Positions 1 to 8,165 of a stretch of DNA of 12,108 nucleotides are shown here, one piece after another. A program made the position numbers and the translations under genes. This DNA is from Gammaproteobacteria bacterium (GTDB taxonomy: Bacteria; Pseudomonadota; Gammaproteobacteria; Arenicellales; Poriferihabitantaceae). Location of the stretch: the NCBI GenBank assembly GCA_009839585.1, contig VXPI01000203.1, positions 1 to 12,108 on the forward strand, written 5' to 3'. Under the pieces are notes generated by a model that saw nothing but the letters and a program-made list of their open reading frames with translations, was not told the origin of the DNA and did no database searches. Every line of letters starts with the position of its first letter. The first letter of the stretch is position 1.

Positions 1-194
1 CTTTTCTGGCAAGCACTACTTACCGGGCTGTATATACTGTACGCTTTAAGTCGGTCGTCTATGTTTTGCATACCTTTCAAAAAAAGGCCAGGAAAGGAAT
101 CAAAACACCGAATTCGGAGATCGATTTGGTTAAACGAAGGTTGAAAGTTGCAGAACAGCATTATAGGAACGTCTATGAAGGGTATGAAGAATGA
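1..194 (+). CDS. RelE/HigB-type toxin, phage Gp49-like family (C-terminal part only)
   Basis: This is the 3' end of a gene that enters from the left edge; about 63 codons are visible, read from position 3 to the TGA at 192-194. The frame contains YRAVYTV, then VYVLHTFQKKARKGIKTP, then a basic helix ending in VAEQHY. The pattern of a YxVxY strand, H-x-FQKK and KTP is typical of the Gp49-like (PF05973) branch of RelE/HigB toxins, ribosome-dependent mRNA interferases whose activity is blocked by a partner antitoxin. The next gene overlaps it by 4 nt (ATGA at 191-194) and encodes a helix-turn-helix protein of the expected partner family, which supports the call. The N-terminus and start codon are outside the window, so intactness cannot be judged. 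RelE-type activity is inferred from the family. Confidence 0.8.
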   Translation, partial: FLASTTYRAVYTVRFKSVVYVLHTFQKKARKGIKTPNSEIDLVKRRLKVAEQHYRNVYEGYEE

Positions 195-517
195 GAGCAA
201 AAGATACGAAAGTAGAACAGGGCAGCGACAATGTATATAGAGATCTTGGATACCCTGATGCCGATGTACATCTGTTGAAATCTGAACTTGTAGCACGAGT
301 TGACAAGATAATTCGTGAGCGTAGCCTCACACAAGTTGAAGCTGCAAGGTTGCTGGGTTTGTCTCAATCTGATATTTCCCGTCTGCTGCGAGGAAACTTT
401 CGCGAGTATTCTATGGAGCGACTGCTGAGACTTCTGATGATGCTCGGACGCGATGTGGAAATTGTTATTCGGCCACACCAATCCCACCAGGGTGGAAGGA
501 TGAGAGTAGGAACATGA
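191..517 (+). CDS. XRE-family helix-turn-helix antitoxin of a HigBA-like toxin-antitoxin pair
   Basis: This 108-residue protein should neutralise the toxin encoded just upstream and bind the operon promoter as an autorepressor. A helix-turn-helix lies at about residues 45-67: LTQVEAARLLGLSQSDISRL, with the recognition helix around SQSDISRLLRG. The N-terminal part (VYRDLGYPDADVHLLKSELV) matches the layout of the COG5606/HTH_37 antitoxin group, which is normally paired with Gp49-like toxins. The order is toxin first, antitoxin second, as in HigBA-type operons. The ATG overlaps the toxin stop codon, which favours translational coupling, and GAAGG lies just upstream at 177-181. The tail after residue 90 is short and polar (HQSHQGGRMRVGT). 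Family assignment is from remembered sequence patterns. Cognate pairing is inferred from the overlap. Confidence 0.85.
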   Translation: MRAKDTKVEQGSDNVYRDLGYPDADVHLLKSELVARVDKIIRERSLTQVEAARLLGLSQSDISRLLRGNFREYSMERLLRLLMMLGRDVEIVIRPHQSHQGGRMRVGT

Positions 518-621
518 GGTTCACCCGGCTTTCGTCTCCCAGACCCGTTTCTTCACGCCTGAATAAAACTTTGCACGTTCCTGATTCCGTTCTGTCATCT
601 TGACTGGTTGTCAATTCCTTG

Positions 622-1971
622 TCAGTTGTCCTGCAGGATTTGTATGGCAAGATCCCGATGCTGCTGGTGAATTTTCTCCATGTCGGGTTTTAACAGTCGG
701 CCATCCCGGACCTGCCAGATTCCATTGACCATGACATCGGATGCATGGTGTCCGCCACAGAGCACTAGGGCCGCAATAGGATCGCCGACCCCGGAAAATC
801 GAATCTCATCGAGCCGATACAGGGCGATATCAGCCAGAGTGCCGACCTCAAGACACCCGATTCCGGTCCACCCAAGGCAGTCTGCCGAGCCGGAAGTGGC
901 AAGTCTCAAAGCCCTGAGATGCCCGAATTCCTCAGGGCCGGAATGCAGGCGCTGCAACAGAAACGCTTGCCGTACTTCCTGCATCATGTTTGAGCAATCA
1001 TTCGATGCGGAGCCGTCAACCCCCAACCCAACTTTTGCCCCGGCTTCTGCCAGCGGTAGAACCCGGCAACATCCTGAACCCAGGGTCATGTTTGATGTCG
1101 GACAGTGTGCGATGCCGGCTTCCCTATTCCCCAGCCTCTCGATTTCAGCATCATTGAAATGAATGCCATGTGCCAACCAGGTACGGCCCTGCATCCAGCC
1201 CGTTGACTCCAGATATTCCAGAGGACGGCAACCCAGCTTGTTTTCGGAATAGGTATTTTCATCAAGGGTCTCTGCAAGATGTGTATGCAGAAGTACGGCC
1301 TTCTTTTCCGCAAGTTCGGCAGTTCTGACCATCAACTCTCGGGTGACACTGAATGGAGAGCATGGGGCAAGTGCAATACGAAGCATGCTACCCGGACTTG
1401 AATCATGGTATTGATCGATCTTGTGTTCGCAATCAGACAGGATGGTGTCTGTATCCTGGACCGTACTGGAGGGCGGCAAACCTCCTTGGTCCCTGTCAAG
1501 ATCCATTGATCCGCGCGTCAGCATTGAGCGAATTCCTGTCTCGTGGACTGCCTTAACCTGGATATCGAGAGCATCCAGGCACTGGTCCGTAAACAGATAA
1601 TGGTGGTCAGCACTGGTAGTACAGCCCGAAAGCAGCAACTCGGCGCAGGCAACCCGAGTGGAAACATCGATCATTTCGGGAGTCAGGTTGGCCCAGATCG
1701 GGTAAAGACCTTTCAGCCACGGGAACAGCTTCTTGTCGAGTCCGGCGGGGCATGCACGTGTCAGAGTCTGGTAATAATGGTGATGGGTATTGACTAGGCC
1801 GGGAATGACGACTTGATCAGATGCATTGTGGATTTCATCGACAGGCAGGTCAGGATGCTGCCCCAATCCCGGAATCTGCACAATCCGGTTGCCCTCGATT
1901 ACGAACCCATTGCACTTGAGTTCCTGATGTCCGTCGAATACGGCAAGGGGGGATTTGATCCATGTGCGCAT
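622..1971 (-). CDS. 8-oxoguanine deaminase (TRZ/ATZ-family amidohydrolase)
   Basis: This is a metal-dependent amidohydrolase of the COG0402 family, probably cytoplasmic, that would hydrolyse free 8-oxoguanine to urate and ammonia. From the ATG at 1971 (449 residues), visible sites are the HxH metal pair in NTHHHYYQTLTR (about 61-72), HTHLAET (about 229-235), AHGIHF (about 267-272) and GVDGSASND with the metal Asp near 319. The stretch RGSMDLDRDQGGLPPSS and the active-site set resemble the 8-oxoguanine deaminases (PA0142 type) more than cytosine, guanine or triazine deaminases. Substrate remains an inference. An in-frame TTG start at 2010 would add 13 residues and has AAGG about 6 nt upstream. 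The ATG at 1971 was preferred because MRTWIKSPLAV looks like the family N-terminus, although no clear ribosome binding site precedes it. It lies downstream of mutY on the same strand and is probably co-transcribed with it. Confidence 0.8.
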   Translation of the reverse strand: MRTWIKSPLAVFDGHQELKCNGFVIEGNRIVQIPGLGQHPDLPVDEIHNASDQVVIPGLVNTHHHYYQTLTRACPAGLDKKLFPWLKGLYPIWANLTPEMIDVSTRVACAELLLSGCTTSADHHYLFTDQCLDALDIQVKAVHETGIRSMLTRGSMDLDRDQGGLPPSSTVQDTDTILSDCEHKIDQYHDSSPGSMLRIALAPCSPFSVTRELMVRTAELAEKKAVLLHTHLAETLDENTYSENKLGCRPLEYLESTGWMQGRTWLAHGIHFNDAEIERLGNREAGIAHCPTSNMTLGSGCCRVLPLAEAGAKVGLGVDGSASNDCSNMMQEVRQAFLLQRLHSGPEEFGHLRALRLATSGSADCLGWTGIGCLEVGTLADIALYRLDEIRFSGVGDPIAALVLCGGHHASDVMVNGIWQVRDGRLLKPDMEKIHQQHRDLAIQILQDN

Positions 1972-2067
1972 GATGTGTATGGGGTTGTTACGGCGTACTA
2001 ACTGGTTCAATAACGCCTTGAAGCAAGGAATTGTTGCACTATTGTAATTCAGGATGCAGGAAAGCGA

Positions 2068-3144
2068 TTACAGAGAGTCCAAAAGCGCAAGAATCCGCTT
2101 TACGGCAGCGGGCAGTCCGGCAGTTGCAGGGCATTTCGGGTTGTACCAGATATAACCATGATTGTCGTAGGTCTGATCAGTTTCGGGAACTATGGTCTCG
2201 CAAAGTACTGGGGTAATCTCGAGTTCGTAGTGCGAAAAACCATGTCGTATACGAGCTAGGGAATGTATTGAAGTGACTTCGAATTCGAACATTTCCTTGC
2301 AATACTGATTCACGTCAAGTTCTGGGTCGTCCAGTTGGGGCAGGCTCCAAAGCCCACCCCAGATTCCCTTTGCCGGGCGTTTGTACAGCAATATACAGCC
2401 ATCAGAGCGGCGCAGGAGCAACATCCAGCAGGACTTGAGCGGACGAGGCTTTTTCTGTTTTCGGGCCGGAAAGCTTGCAACCTGATCTTGAGAATAAGCC
2501 AGGCACTCGGAAGCGACTGGACATTCTGTGCACAGGGGCTTGTGTACCCGACAAATCAATGCCCCCAGATCCATGATCGCCTGGGTGTACTCAGCAACCC
2601 GAGCTTCCGGAGTATGCTGGTCAGCAAGCGCCCATAAGCGTTTTTGGGTATCCTGTTTTTCGGGCGGTCCCTCCACCGCATGGTATCGGCTGAGAATGCG
2701 CTTGACGTTTGCGTCCAGGATAGGATGCCGGGCATTCCTTGAAAAAGCCAGAATTGCCCCCGCCGTCGAGCGTCCTACACCGGGCAAACTCATGATTTCA
2801 TGTAGAGTTTGCGGAAAGCAGCCGCCTTGTTCATTGCAAATTCTGCGAGCGGCCCGATGAAGATTACGGGCTCTTGAATAATACCCGAGCCCTGACCAAT
2901 AAGTCATGACTTCGTCAAGGTTGGCCTCAGCCAGAGAACCTATATCCGGAAACCTATGCATGAAATCCTGATAAAATGGAATCACCGTTTCGACCCGGGT
3001 TTGCTGGAGCATGATTTCCGAGACCCAGATTCGATAGGGGTCTTGTTGGGCATGCCAGGGCAGGTTTCTGCGCCCGTGCTGGTCATACCAGTCGAGAATC
3101 CCGATGGTAAAATCCGAAGAATCCGGCAAACTGTTATCAGTCAT
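2068..3144 (-). CDS. mutY: A/G-specific adenine DNA glycosylase MutY
   Basis: MutY is a base-excision repair glycosylase that removes adenine mispaired with 8-oxoguanine (or guanine), preventing G:C to T:A transversions. The 358-residue protein has the standard length. Visible features are the catalytic Glu in VSEIMLQQTRV (E43), the helix-hairpin-helix LPGVGRSTAGA (about 120-130), the catalytic Asp in LDANVKRIL (D144) and a [4Fe-4S] cluster motif C198-x6-C205-x2-C208-x5-C214. A C-terminal NUDIX-like domain (about 230-358) includes FSHYELEI near 303-310, the FSH element that recognises 8-oxoguanine. All key residues are present, so the enzyme looks functional. The start at 3144 (MTDNSLPDSSD) fits the family N-terminus, though its ribosome binding site is weak. 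It is the first gene of a minus-strand pair. The usual gammaproteobacterial downstream partner (yggX) is absent and an 8-oxoguanine-deaminase-like gene occupies that place. Confidence 0.97.
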   Translation of the reverse strand: MTDNSLPDSSDFTIGILDWYDQHGRRNLPWHAQQDPYRIWVSEIMLQQTRVETVIPFYQDFMHRFPDIGSLAEANLDEVMTYWSGLGYYSRARNLHRAARRICNEQGGCFPQTLHEIMSLPGVGRSTAGAILAFSRNARHPILDANVKRILSRYHAVEGPPEKQDTQKRLWALADQHTPEARVAEYTQAIMDLGALICRVHKPLCTECPVASECLAYSQDQVASFPARKQKKPRPLKSCWMLLLRRSDGCILLYKRPAKGIWGGLWSLPQLDDPELDVNQYCKEMFEFEVTSIHSLARIRHGFSHYELEITPVLCETIVPETDQTYDNHGYIWYNPKCPATAGLPAAVKRILALLDSL

Positions 3145-3475
3145 TCAAATAACGTCCATCATGTCCAATATCATCGCGATTATTCTTTCAAGGACTGTTC
3201 GCATTCAATTTCTGAAGACTATCTCAAATGCATCGGGCATAAATTCATGATTGTTGCTCTGAATATATGGGGGGGCAACTCTATTCAAGACATAACATAC
3301 CGGCAATTCCGATTATGCAATAATGAATTAACATTTGGTCTTGATTCGGATGAAAAATTTAGCAGGAAACCAGGGTTCTTTCGAAGCGTTGGCATTTTTC
3401 CTAAAGCCCTAGCCCTTATCACTGGAATTCGGGCTTGGTAATGTGAAATGAAAATACTTCACTATTTGAAATAAC
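3145..3475. other. Gene-free spacer between divergent genes
   Basis: About 330 nt separate the mutY start (minus strand) from the AAA/nuclease gene (plus strand). Open frames here do not resemble any family and overlap mutY out of frame, so I do not call a gene. The stretch is AT-leaning compared with its flanks and must hold the promoters for both directions. Only the mutY-side candidate at 3179-3208 is convincing enough to list. I see no strong -35/-10 pair for the plus-strand gene, no T-tract terminator and no long repeat. Confidence 0.6.
3179..3208 (-). promoter_or_regulatory. Candidate sigma-70 promoter for the mutY-deaminase unit
   Basis: On the minus strand TTGAAT (3208-3203) is followed after 18 nt by AATAAT (3184-3179), matching 4 of 6 and 5 of 6 consensus bases. 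A start near 3172 would leave a leader of about 27 nt before the mutY ATG. A perfect 8-bp palindrome, ATCGCGAT at 3173-3180, overlaps the -10 edge and predicted start, and could be an operator or chance. This is pattern matching only. Confidence 0.35.
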
Positions 3476-5065
3476 ATGCAACGCCGCCGTCTGCCAACTG
3501 GAATTTCCAGTTTTGATGTAATTCGCAACTGGAATTTTTATTACGTCGATAAAACTCCTCATATTCTGAACTTGGTTGAATATCCGGGGCGGTATTTCCT
3601 GTCTCGTCCACGCCGCTTCGGTAAGAGTTTGCTGGTTGACACAATGGCTGAATTGTTCCACTGCAATCAGAAACTGTTTCAGGGACTGTATATCCACGAC
3701 CGCTGGGATTGGGACAACCCTCATCCCGTGCTATTTTTCAGCTTTGGCAGTGGCAGTTTCAGTAAACCAGAGGGTCTGGAACTGGAAATCAGCGATAAGT
3801 TGGCTGCGTTGGAACGTAAAACCGGAATCGACTCGACTCATCAGGCACATTCCATGCCAAGCCGCCTAAAATATCTAATAGAACACCTGCATCTGCAGCA
3901 TCCGAAGCAAAACAAGGTGGTGATTCTGGTTGATGAGTATGACAAGCCGATTCTGGATGTGATTGAGCAGCCTGAACTGGCTAATGCGAATCGGGATACA
4001 CTGCGTGAGTTTTATGCTGCCATCAAGGATAGCGACAAGCATGTACGCTTCACCTTTGTTACCGGCATCAGCATGTTTGCACAGGTCAGCCTGTTTTCCG
4101 GTCCCAATCATCTGACGGATATTAGCCTGAAAAAACAATATTCCACTATCTGTGGGTATACTGAAAGCGACCTGGATACTGTTTTTGCTCCTGAACTGGA
4201 GGGGCTGGACCGCGAACAAGTCAGGAAGTGGTACAACGGCTACAGCTGGTTCGGTGCCGAGAAAGTCTACAATCCGCACGATATCATGCTGTACTTCGAT
4301 GACCGGGAGTTCAGGCCCTACTGGATTCGTACCGGGACGCCAAGATCCCTGTTCAAGACATTGGTTGAAGGGAATTTTCACCCGTTAATGCTGGAAAATC
4401 TGGAGATGGCCGAGGAGGATATCGCAAAGTTCGAGATTCATAATATCAATCTGATCGCCTTTCTTTTCCAAGCGGGTTACTTGACGATCTCGAAAAGATG
4501 CGGAGACTTTCCGATCACCTGCAAACTGGAATATCCCAATCTGGAGGTCAGTCAGGCTCTCAACAATGGTCTGCTGGAGATGCTGTCTGGAAAATCAGGT
4601 ATGGCGACGGATACTGGGCTGGCGATGTCCCGAAGTCTGGCGGAGAATGATTTTCCGAGATTCGGTAAGGTGGTGAGGAGCTTGTTTGCGAGCCTACCTC
4701 ATCAATTGTTTCGTGTGGATCGAAATGCGGATTCACCATCAGGTTACGAGCGTACATATGCCACATATCTGGTGGGTTGTTGTCGAGGCGCAGGTCTGAA
4801 AATCCAGGCTGAAGTATCGTCGGTACAGGGGGATGCAGATTTGGTGTTATGGTTGGATCAGCAGATTTTCATATTCGAGTTCAAGGTAGTGGCGAGTGAG
4901 GCCAAGTCGGTGCCAAAGCTGACAGCGGCGATGCAGCAAATCAGGGATAAAAAGTACTATGAGCCATACCTGCAGAGCGATAAGCTGATTCATTTGGTAG
5001 GCATGGTATTTGGTAAATCTGAGCGGAATCTGGTGGCACTGGATTTTGAGACTCTGCCAACCTGA
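3476..5065 (+). CDS. AAA-ATPase-like protein with C-terminal PD-(D/E)XK nuclease domain
   Basis: This 529-residue protein combines an N-terminal AAA-ATPase-like domain (PF09820 type) with a C-terminal PD-(D/E)XK nuclease superfamily domain (PF08011 type). The opening LPTGISSFDVIRNWNFYYVD is the characteristic start of the family and fixes the ATG. A Walker A-like RPRRFGKSLL lies at about 44-53 (K50), and Walker B VVILVDEYDKP at 148-158. A sensor-like FTFVTGISMF follows near 182-191. The nuclease motif is D455 (GDADLVL) followed by E468-F-K470 (FIFEFKVV), and the family tail KKYYEPYL is present. Such genes are often found in many copies per genome, and their biological role is not established, so none is claimed. 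The gene has no obvious ribosome binding site. It ends 33 nt before yejA on the same strand and could be read through into the transporter operon. It appears intact. Confidence 0.9.
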   Translation: MQRRRLPTGISSFDVIRNWNFYYVDKTPHILNLVEYPGRYFLSRPRRFGKSLLVDTMAELFHCNQKLFQGLYIHDRWDWDNPHPVLFFSFGSGSFSKPEGLELEISDKLAALERKTGIDSTHQAHSMPSRLKYLIEHLHLQHPKQNKVVILVDEYDKPILDVIEQPELANANRDTLREFYAAIKDSDKHVRFTFVTGISMFAQVSLFSGPNHLTDISLKKQYSTICGYTESDLDTVFAPELEGLDREQVRKWYNGYSWFGAEKVYNPHDIMLYFDDREFRPYWIRTGTPRSLFKTLVEGNFHPLMLENLEMAEEDIAKFEIHNINLIAFLFQAGYLTISKRCGDFPITCKLEYPNLEVSQALNNGLLEMLSGKSGMATDTGLAMSRSLAENDFPRFGKVVRSLFASLPHQLFRVDRNADSPSGYERTYATYLVGCCRGAGLKIQAEVSSVQGDADLVLWLDQQIFIFEFKVVASEAKSVPKLTAAMQQIRDKKYYEPYLQSDKLIHLVGMVFGKSERNLVALDFETLPT

Positions 5066-5098
5066 TAAATTGCTGGATTGGTTCTTCAGGCAGTACGT

Positions 5099-7069
5099 AT
5101 GATCAGTATCCGAATCTGGCTGCTATTGTGTTTGTGTGTTATTGCCTCTCTCGCAAGCGCCGAATCAGGCTCCAAGATTATACGGTCACATGGGATTGCC
5201 ATGTATGGTGAACCAAAATATCCCGCGGACTTTACGCATTTCGATTATGTCAACCCGAATGCCCCCAAAGGCGGTACATTTCGAACCGGCGCCACAGGCA
5301 CCTTTAACAGCTTCAACCCATGGATCGATAAAGGCACAGCTGCCGGTTCAGCCGCCCATGAATCCTTGATGACTTCGTCGGAAGATGAGGCTTTCGCATA
5401 CTACTGCCTCATCTGTGAGCAGGTCGAATACCCCGAAGACCGGTCCTGGATTACCTTTTCCCTCCGCCCGGAAGCCCGTTGGCATGACGGCCAGCCAATC
5501 ACCCCGGAGGACGTAATCTGGTCGTTCAACGTCTTGGTCGAAAAGGGGGATCCGTTTTGGAGGGTGTATTACTCGGATGTCAGTGAAGTGATCAAGACCG
5601 GACCCAGCAAGGTCCGGTTCCAGTTCAAGCTCGCCGGCAATCGTGAATTGCCAATGATTGTCTCGTCATTCCCCATTCTCCCGAAACACTACTGGGAGGC
5701 CGAGGGCCGGGATTTCTCGAAGACCACGCTTGAACCGCCACTTGGAAGCGGCCCATATCGAATTACTGACTTTGAAGAAGGGCGCTATTTGGTTCAGGAA
5801 CGTGTCAAGGATTACTGGGGGAGCCATCTCGCAGTAAATCAGGGCAAGAACAATTTCGATGTCCTGCGGACCCGTTATTTCCGGGACCGGATACCTTTAA
5901 GGCTGGCTCTAAAGTCTGGCGACCTTGACTACTATTTCGAAAATACTGCGAAGAGCTGGGCCACGGAGTTCGATATCCCTTCCGTTCGCTCTGGATGGCT
6001 GGTTCGGGAGACAGTGCATCATTCCGCTCCGCAAGGTATGCAGGCCTTTGTGATGAATCTGCGCCGGCCTGAGTTTAAAAACAGGAATATCCGCAAGGCA
6101 ATCATACTGGCGTTTGATTTTGGCTGGACAAACCAGAAGATTTTCTACAACCAGTATACCCGTTCGGAAAGCTTCTTCAGCAATTCTGAACTCGCGTCCT
6201 CTGGCATTCCGGAAGGCCTGGAACTGGAAGTGCTGAATACCTACCGGGATCGTTTGCCGAGCGAGATCTTCAATACGCCATTTCAGTTGCGTGAGACCGG
6301 CAGTCAAGGGTGGCCACGAGAAAATCTGCTCGAGGCGCTGGACTTGATTGGCGAGACGAACTATGAAATTGTTGATGGCAAGCTATTTGATCCCCAGGGT
6401 CGTCCCGTGCAGATAGAGTTCCTCCTCTACAGTGCTTCTTTTGAACGGATTGTTCTACCCTATATCGCAAACCTGCGTCGTCTGGGCATTGACATGAGCG
6501 TTCGATTGGTTGATCGAAGCCAGTACATAAACCGGTTAAGAGCCTTTGATTACGACATGATTGTTTCAGGTTGGGGACAGAGTGAGTCACCGGGCAATGA
6601 ACAGAGAAACTACTGGAGCTGTGTAGCGGCTGATCAGCCTAGTAGCCGGAATCAGTCCGGGTTGTGTGATCCGGTCATTGACGAGTTGATTGATCAATTG
6701 GTGATTGCAGAAGATCGGGAAGAATTGATTGCAGTTACCAGAGCCCTGGACCGGGTCCTTCTCTGGCATAATTTTGTCGTGCCCAATTGGCACATTGCAG
6801 CTGACCGAATACTCTGGTGGAACAAGTATGACCGGCCGACCATTCCTCTCAGGCATGGAGTCAATACCAGTCGATGGTGGTACGATGAGGAAAAAGATAG
6901 ACAGCTTGAAGCAGCCTGGGATGAGGGGCTTGTTGCACAGGATAGTGCGTCTTCCAGCCCTACAACTCGTCCGACAGGCTGGCGTCTGATCCTGTTGATC
7001 GGAGTTATAGTGGCGGGAATCATGATCATTCGCAAGACCATCAGGCAACGCACAAGAGAGGTAGATTGA
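5099..7069 (+). CDS. yejA: YejA-type peptide-binding protein of ABC importer, with C-terminal membrane anchor
   Basis: This is a substrate-binding protein of the SBP_bac_5 (oligopeptide/nickel) family that captures peptides or peptide-like compounds for the YejB/E/F importer. From the ATG at 5099 it has 656 residues. A signal peptide ([21 protein letters not shown], cleavage likely after ASA at about 21) leads into [20 protein letters not shown] and NPNAPKGGT, hallmarks of YejA. Binding-domain features such as [20 protein letters not shown] follow. An in-frame TTG at 5078 would add seven residues ahead of the signal peptide. The ATG was preferred because it gives a normal signal sequence and has AGG 8 nt upstream. 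Oddity: residues about 628-645 ([19 protein letters not shown]) form a clear hydrophobic helix followed by a basic tail. This suggests an inner-membrane-tethered protein rather than a free periplasmic one, and the chain is about 50 residues longer than E. coli YejA. Confidence 0.93.
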   Translation: MISIRIWLLLCLCVIASLASAESGSKIIRSHGIAMYGEPKYPADFTHFDYVNPNAPKGGTFRTGATGTFNSFNPWIDKGTAAGSAAHESLMTSSEDEAFAYYCLICEQVEYPEDRSWITFSLRPEARWHDGQPITPEDVIWSFNVLVEKGDPFWRVYYSDVSEVIKTGPSKVRFQFKLAGNRELPMIVSSFPILPKHYWEAEGRDFSKTTLEPPLGSGPYRITDFEEGRYLVQERVKDYWGSHLAVNQGKNNFDVLRTRYFRDRIPLRLALKSGDLDYYFENTAKSWATEFDIPSVRSGWLVRETVHHSAPQGMQAFVMNLRRPEFKNRNIRKAIILAFDFGWTNQKIFYNQYTRSESFFSNSELASSGIPEGLELEVLNTYRDRLPSEIFNTPFQLRETGSQGWPRENLLEALDLIGETNYEIVDGKLFDPQGRPVQIEFLLYSASFERIVLPYIANLRRLGIDMSVRLVDRSQYINRLRAFDYDMIVSGWGQSESPGNEQRNYWSCVAADQPSSRNQSGLCDPVIDELIDQLVIAEDREELIAVTRALDRVLLWHNFVVPNWHIAADRILWWNKYDRPTIPLRHGVNTSRWWYDEEKDRQLEAAWDEGLVAQDSASSSPTTRPTGWRLILLIGVIVAGIMIIRKTIRQRTREVD

Positions 7070-7070
7070 C

Positions 7071-8165
7071 GTGGGTGCTTATCTGGTACGTCGCATGCTT
7101 TTGGTCATTCCGACCCTGTTCTTGATTATGCTGCTCAATTTCGTGTTTATCCAGTTCGCCCCCGGCGGACCGGTTGAGCAGGCCATCGCCAATCTGACCG
7201 GAACCGGGGAATCGGAAACGGAACGGATAACACGGGATGCTTCCGAGAACATTCTTGCAGACCAAACCGCCGCTACGGGTGGACAGTATCGAGGGTCACA
7301 GGGACTCGATCCGGAATTCATCGCGGACCTTGAGAAGCGGTTCGGTTTCGACAAGCCGATGCATGAGCGATTCTGGATCATGATCGGCAATTATCTTCGC
7401 TTTGATTTTGGAGACAGCTTTTTTCGCGATACCCCTGTCATTGACCTGGTACTCGACAAGATGCCGGTATCCATCTCACTCGGCTTATGGTCAACCTTGC
7501 TGATCTATGTAATCAGTGTTCCACTGGGTATTCGCAAAGCGGTCAGGGATGGCAGTCGTTTTGACCTGACAAGCAGTATTCTGCTCACGATCGGGGTCGC
7601 AATACCAGGATTTCTCTTCGCAGTTTTATTGTTGGTGATTTTTGCGGGCGGTGAATACGTAAAATGGTTTCCATTAGGTGGCCTGGTCTCGGAAAACTGG
7701 GCATCAATGAGTTGGCCAGAGCGTATCGCTGACTACTTCTGGCACCTGACACTCCCCCTAGCTGCACTCACCATCAGTGGTTTTGCAACTCTGGCCATGC
7801 TGACCAAAAACTCCTTTCTGGATCAGATTAGCCAGCAATACGTCCTAACGGCAAGAGCCAAGGGATTGAGTGAACGACGGGTGATGTATGGTCATGTGTT
7901 CCGTAACGCCATGCTAATCGTGATTGCCGGTTTTCCGGCTGCCGTGGTCAGTATTCTGTTTACCGGTGCGATGCTAATCGAGATCATCTTTTCACTGGAT
8001 GGACTGGGCTTACTTGGTTTTGAGGCGGCGCTCGCGAGGGACTATCCGATCATGTTTGGGACCTTGTGGTTTTTTACCCTGCTTGGACTCTTGCTGGGCA
8101 TTCTCTCCGATCTCGTCTACACATGGGTCGATCCGAGAATCGACTTCGAGAGTAGCGAAAGATGA
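7071..8165 (+). CDS. yejB: YejB-type ABC transporter permease
   Basis: This is an inner-membrane permease subunit of the Yej peptide importer (BPD_transp_1 family, DppB/OppB group). The 364-residue protein equals E. coli YejB in length. It has an N-terminal membrane helix (about 9-30), a long periplasmic segment, and about five further hydrophobic helices (roughly 134-153, 158-183, 225-245, 271-297 and 328-352). The cytoplasmic EAA loop that docks on the ATPase is at about 248-270 ([20 protein letters not shown]). The start is GTG at 7071, one base after the yejA stop, with GAGAGG upstream inside yejA, so the two are translationally close. The stop overlaps the next gene by 4 nt (ATGA at 8162-8165). 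Residues 40-78, between the first helix and the conserved [11 protein letters not shown], form a polar insert common in YejB. It pairs with YejE to form the membrane channel. Confidence 0.96.
   Translation: MGAYLVRRMLLVIPTLFLIMLLNFVFIQFAPGGPVEQAIANLTGTGESETERITRDASENILADQTAATGGQYRGSQGLDPEFIADLEKRFGFDKPMHERFWIMIGNYLRFDFGDSFFRDTPVIDLVLDKMPVSISLGLWSTLLIYVISVPLGIRKAVRDGSRFDLTSSILLTIGVAIPGFLFAVLLLVIFAGGEYVKWFPLGGLVSENWASMSWPERIADYFWHLTLPLAALTISGFATLAMLTKNSFLDQISQQYVLTARAKGLSERRVMYGHVFRNAMLIVIAGFPAAVVSILFTGAMLIEIIFSLDGLGLLGFEAALARDYPIMFGTLWFFTLLGLLLGILSDLVYTWVDPRIDFESSER

Noticed and set aside
518..621. Possible terminator between the convergent antitoxin and deaminase genes
   Set aside because: Only a 5-bp inverted repeat (TTGAC/GTCAA at 600-614) with no T-tract was found, which is too weak to call.
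2956..3441. 161-codon plus-strand frame overlapping the mutY start
   Set aside because: It is opposite mutY for much of its length, has no family motif and no ribosome binding site. mutY is unambiguous on the other strand.
3875..4381. 168-codon minus-strand frame inside the AAA/nuclease gene
   Set aside because: It is antisense to the Walker B and sensor region of a well-supported gene and has no family features.
6587..7048. Minus-strand frames of 119-153 codons opposite the end of yejA
   Set aside because: They are shadows of the yejA coding sequence without domains or start signals.
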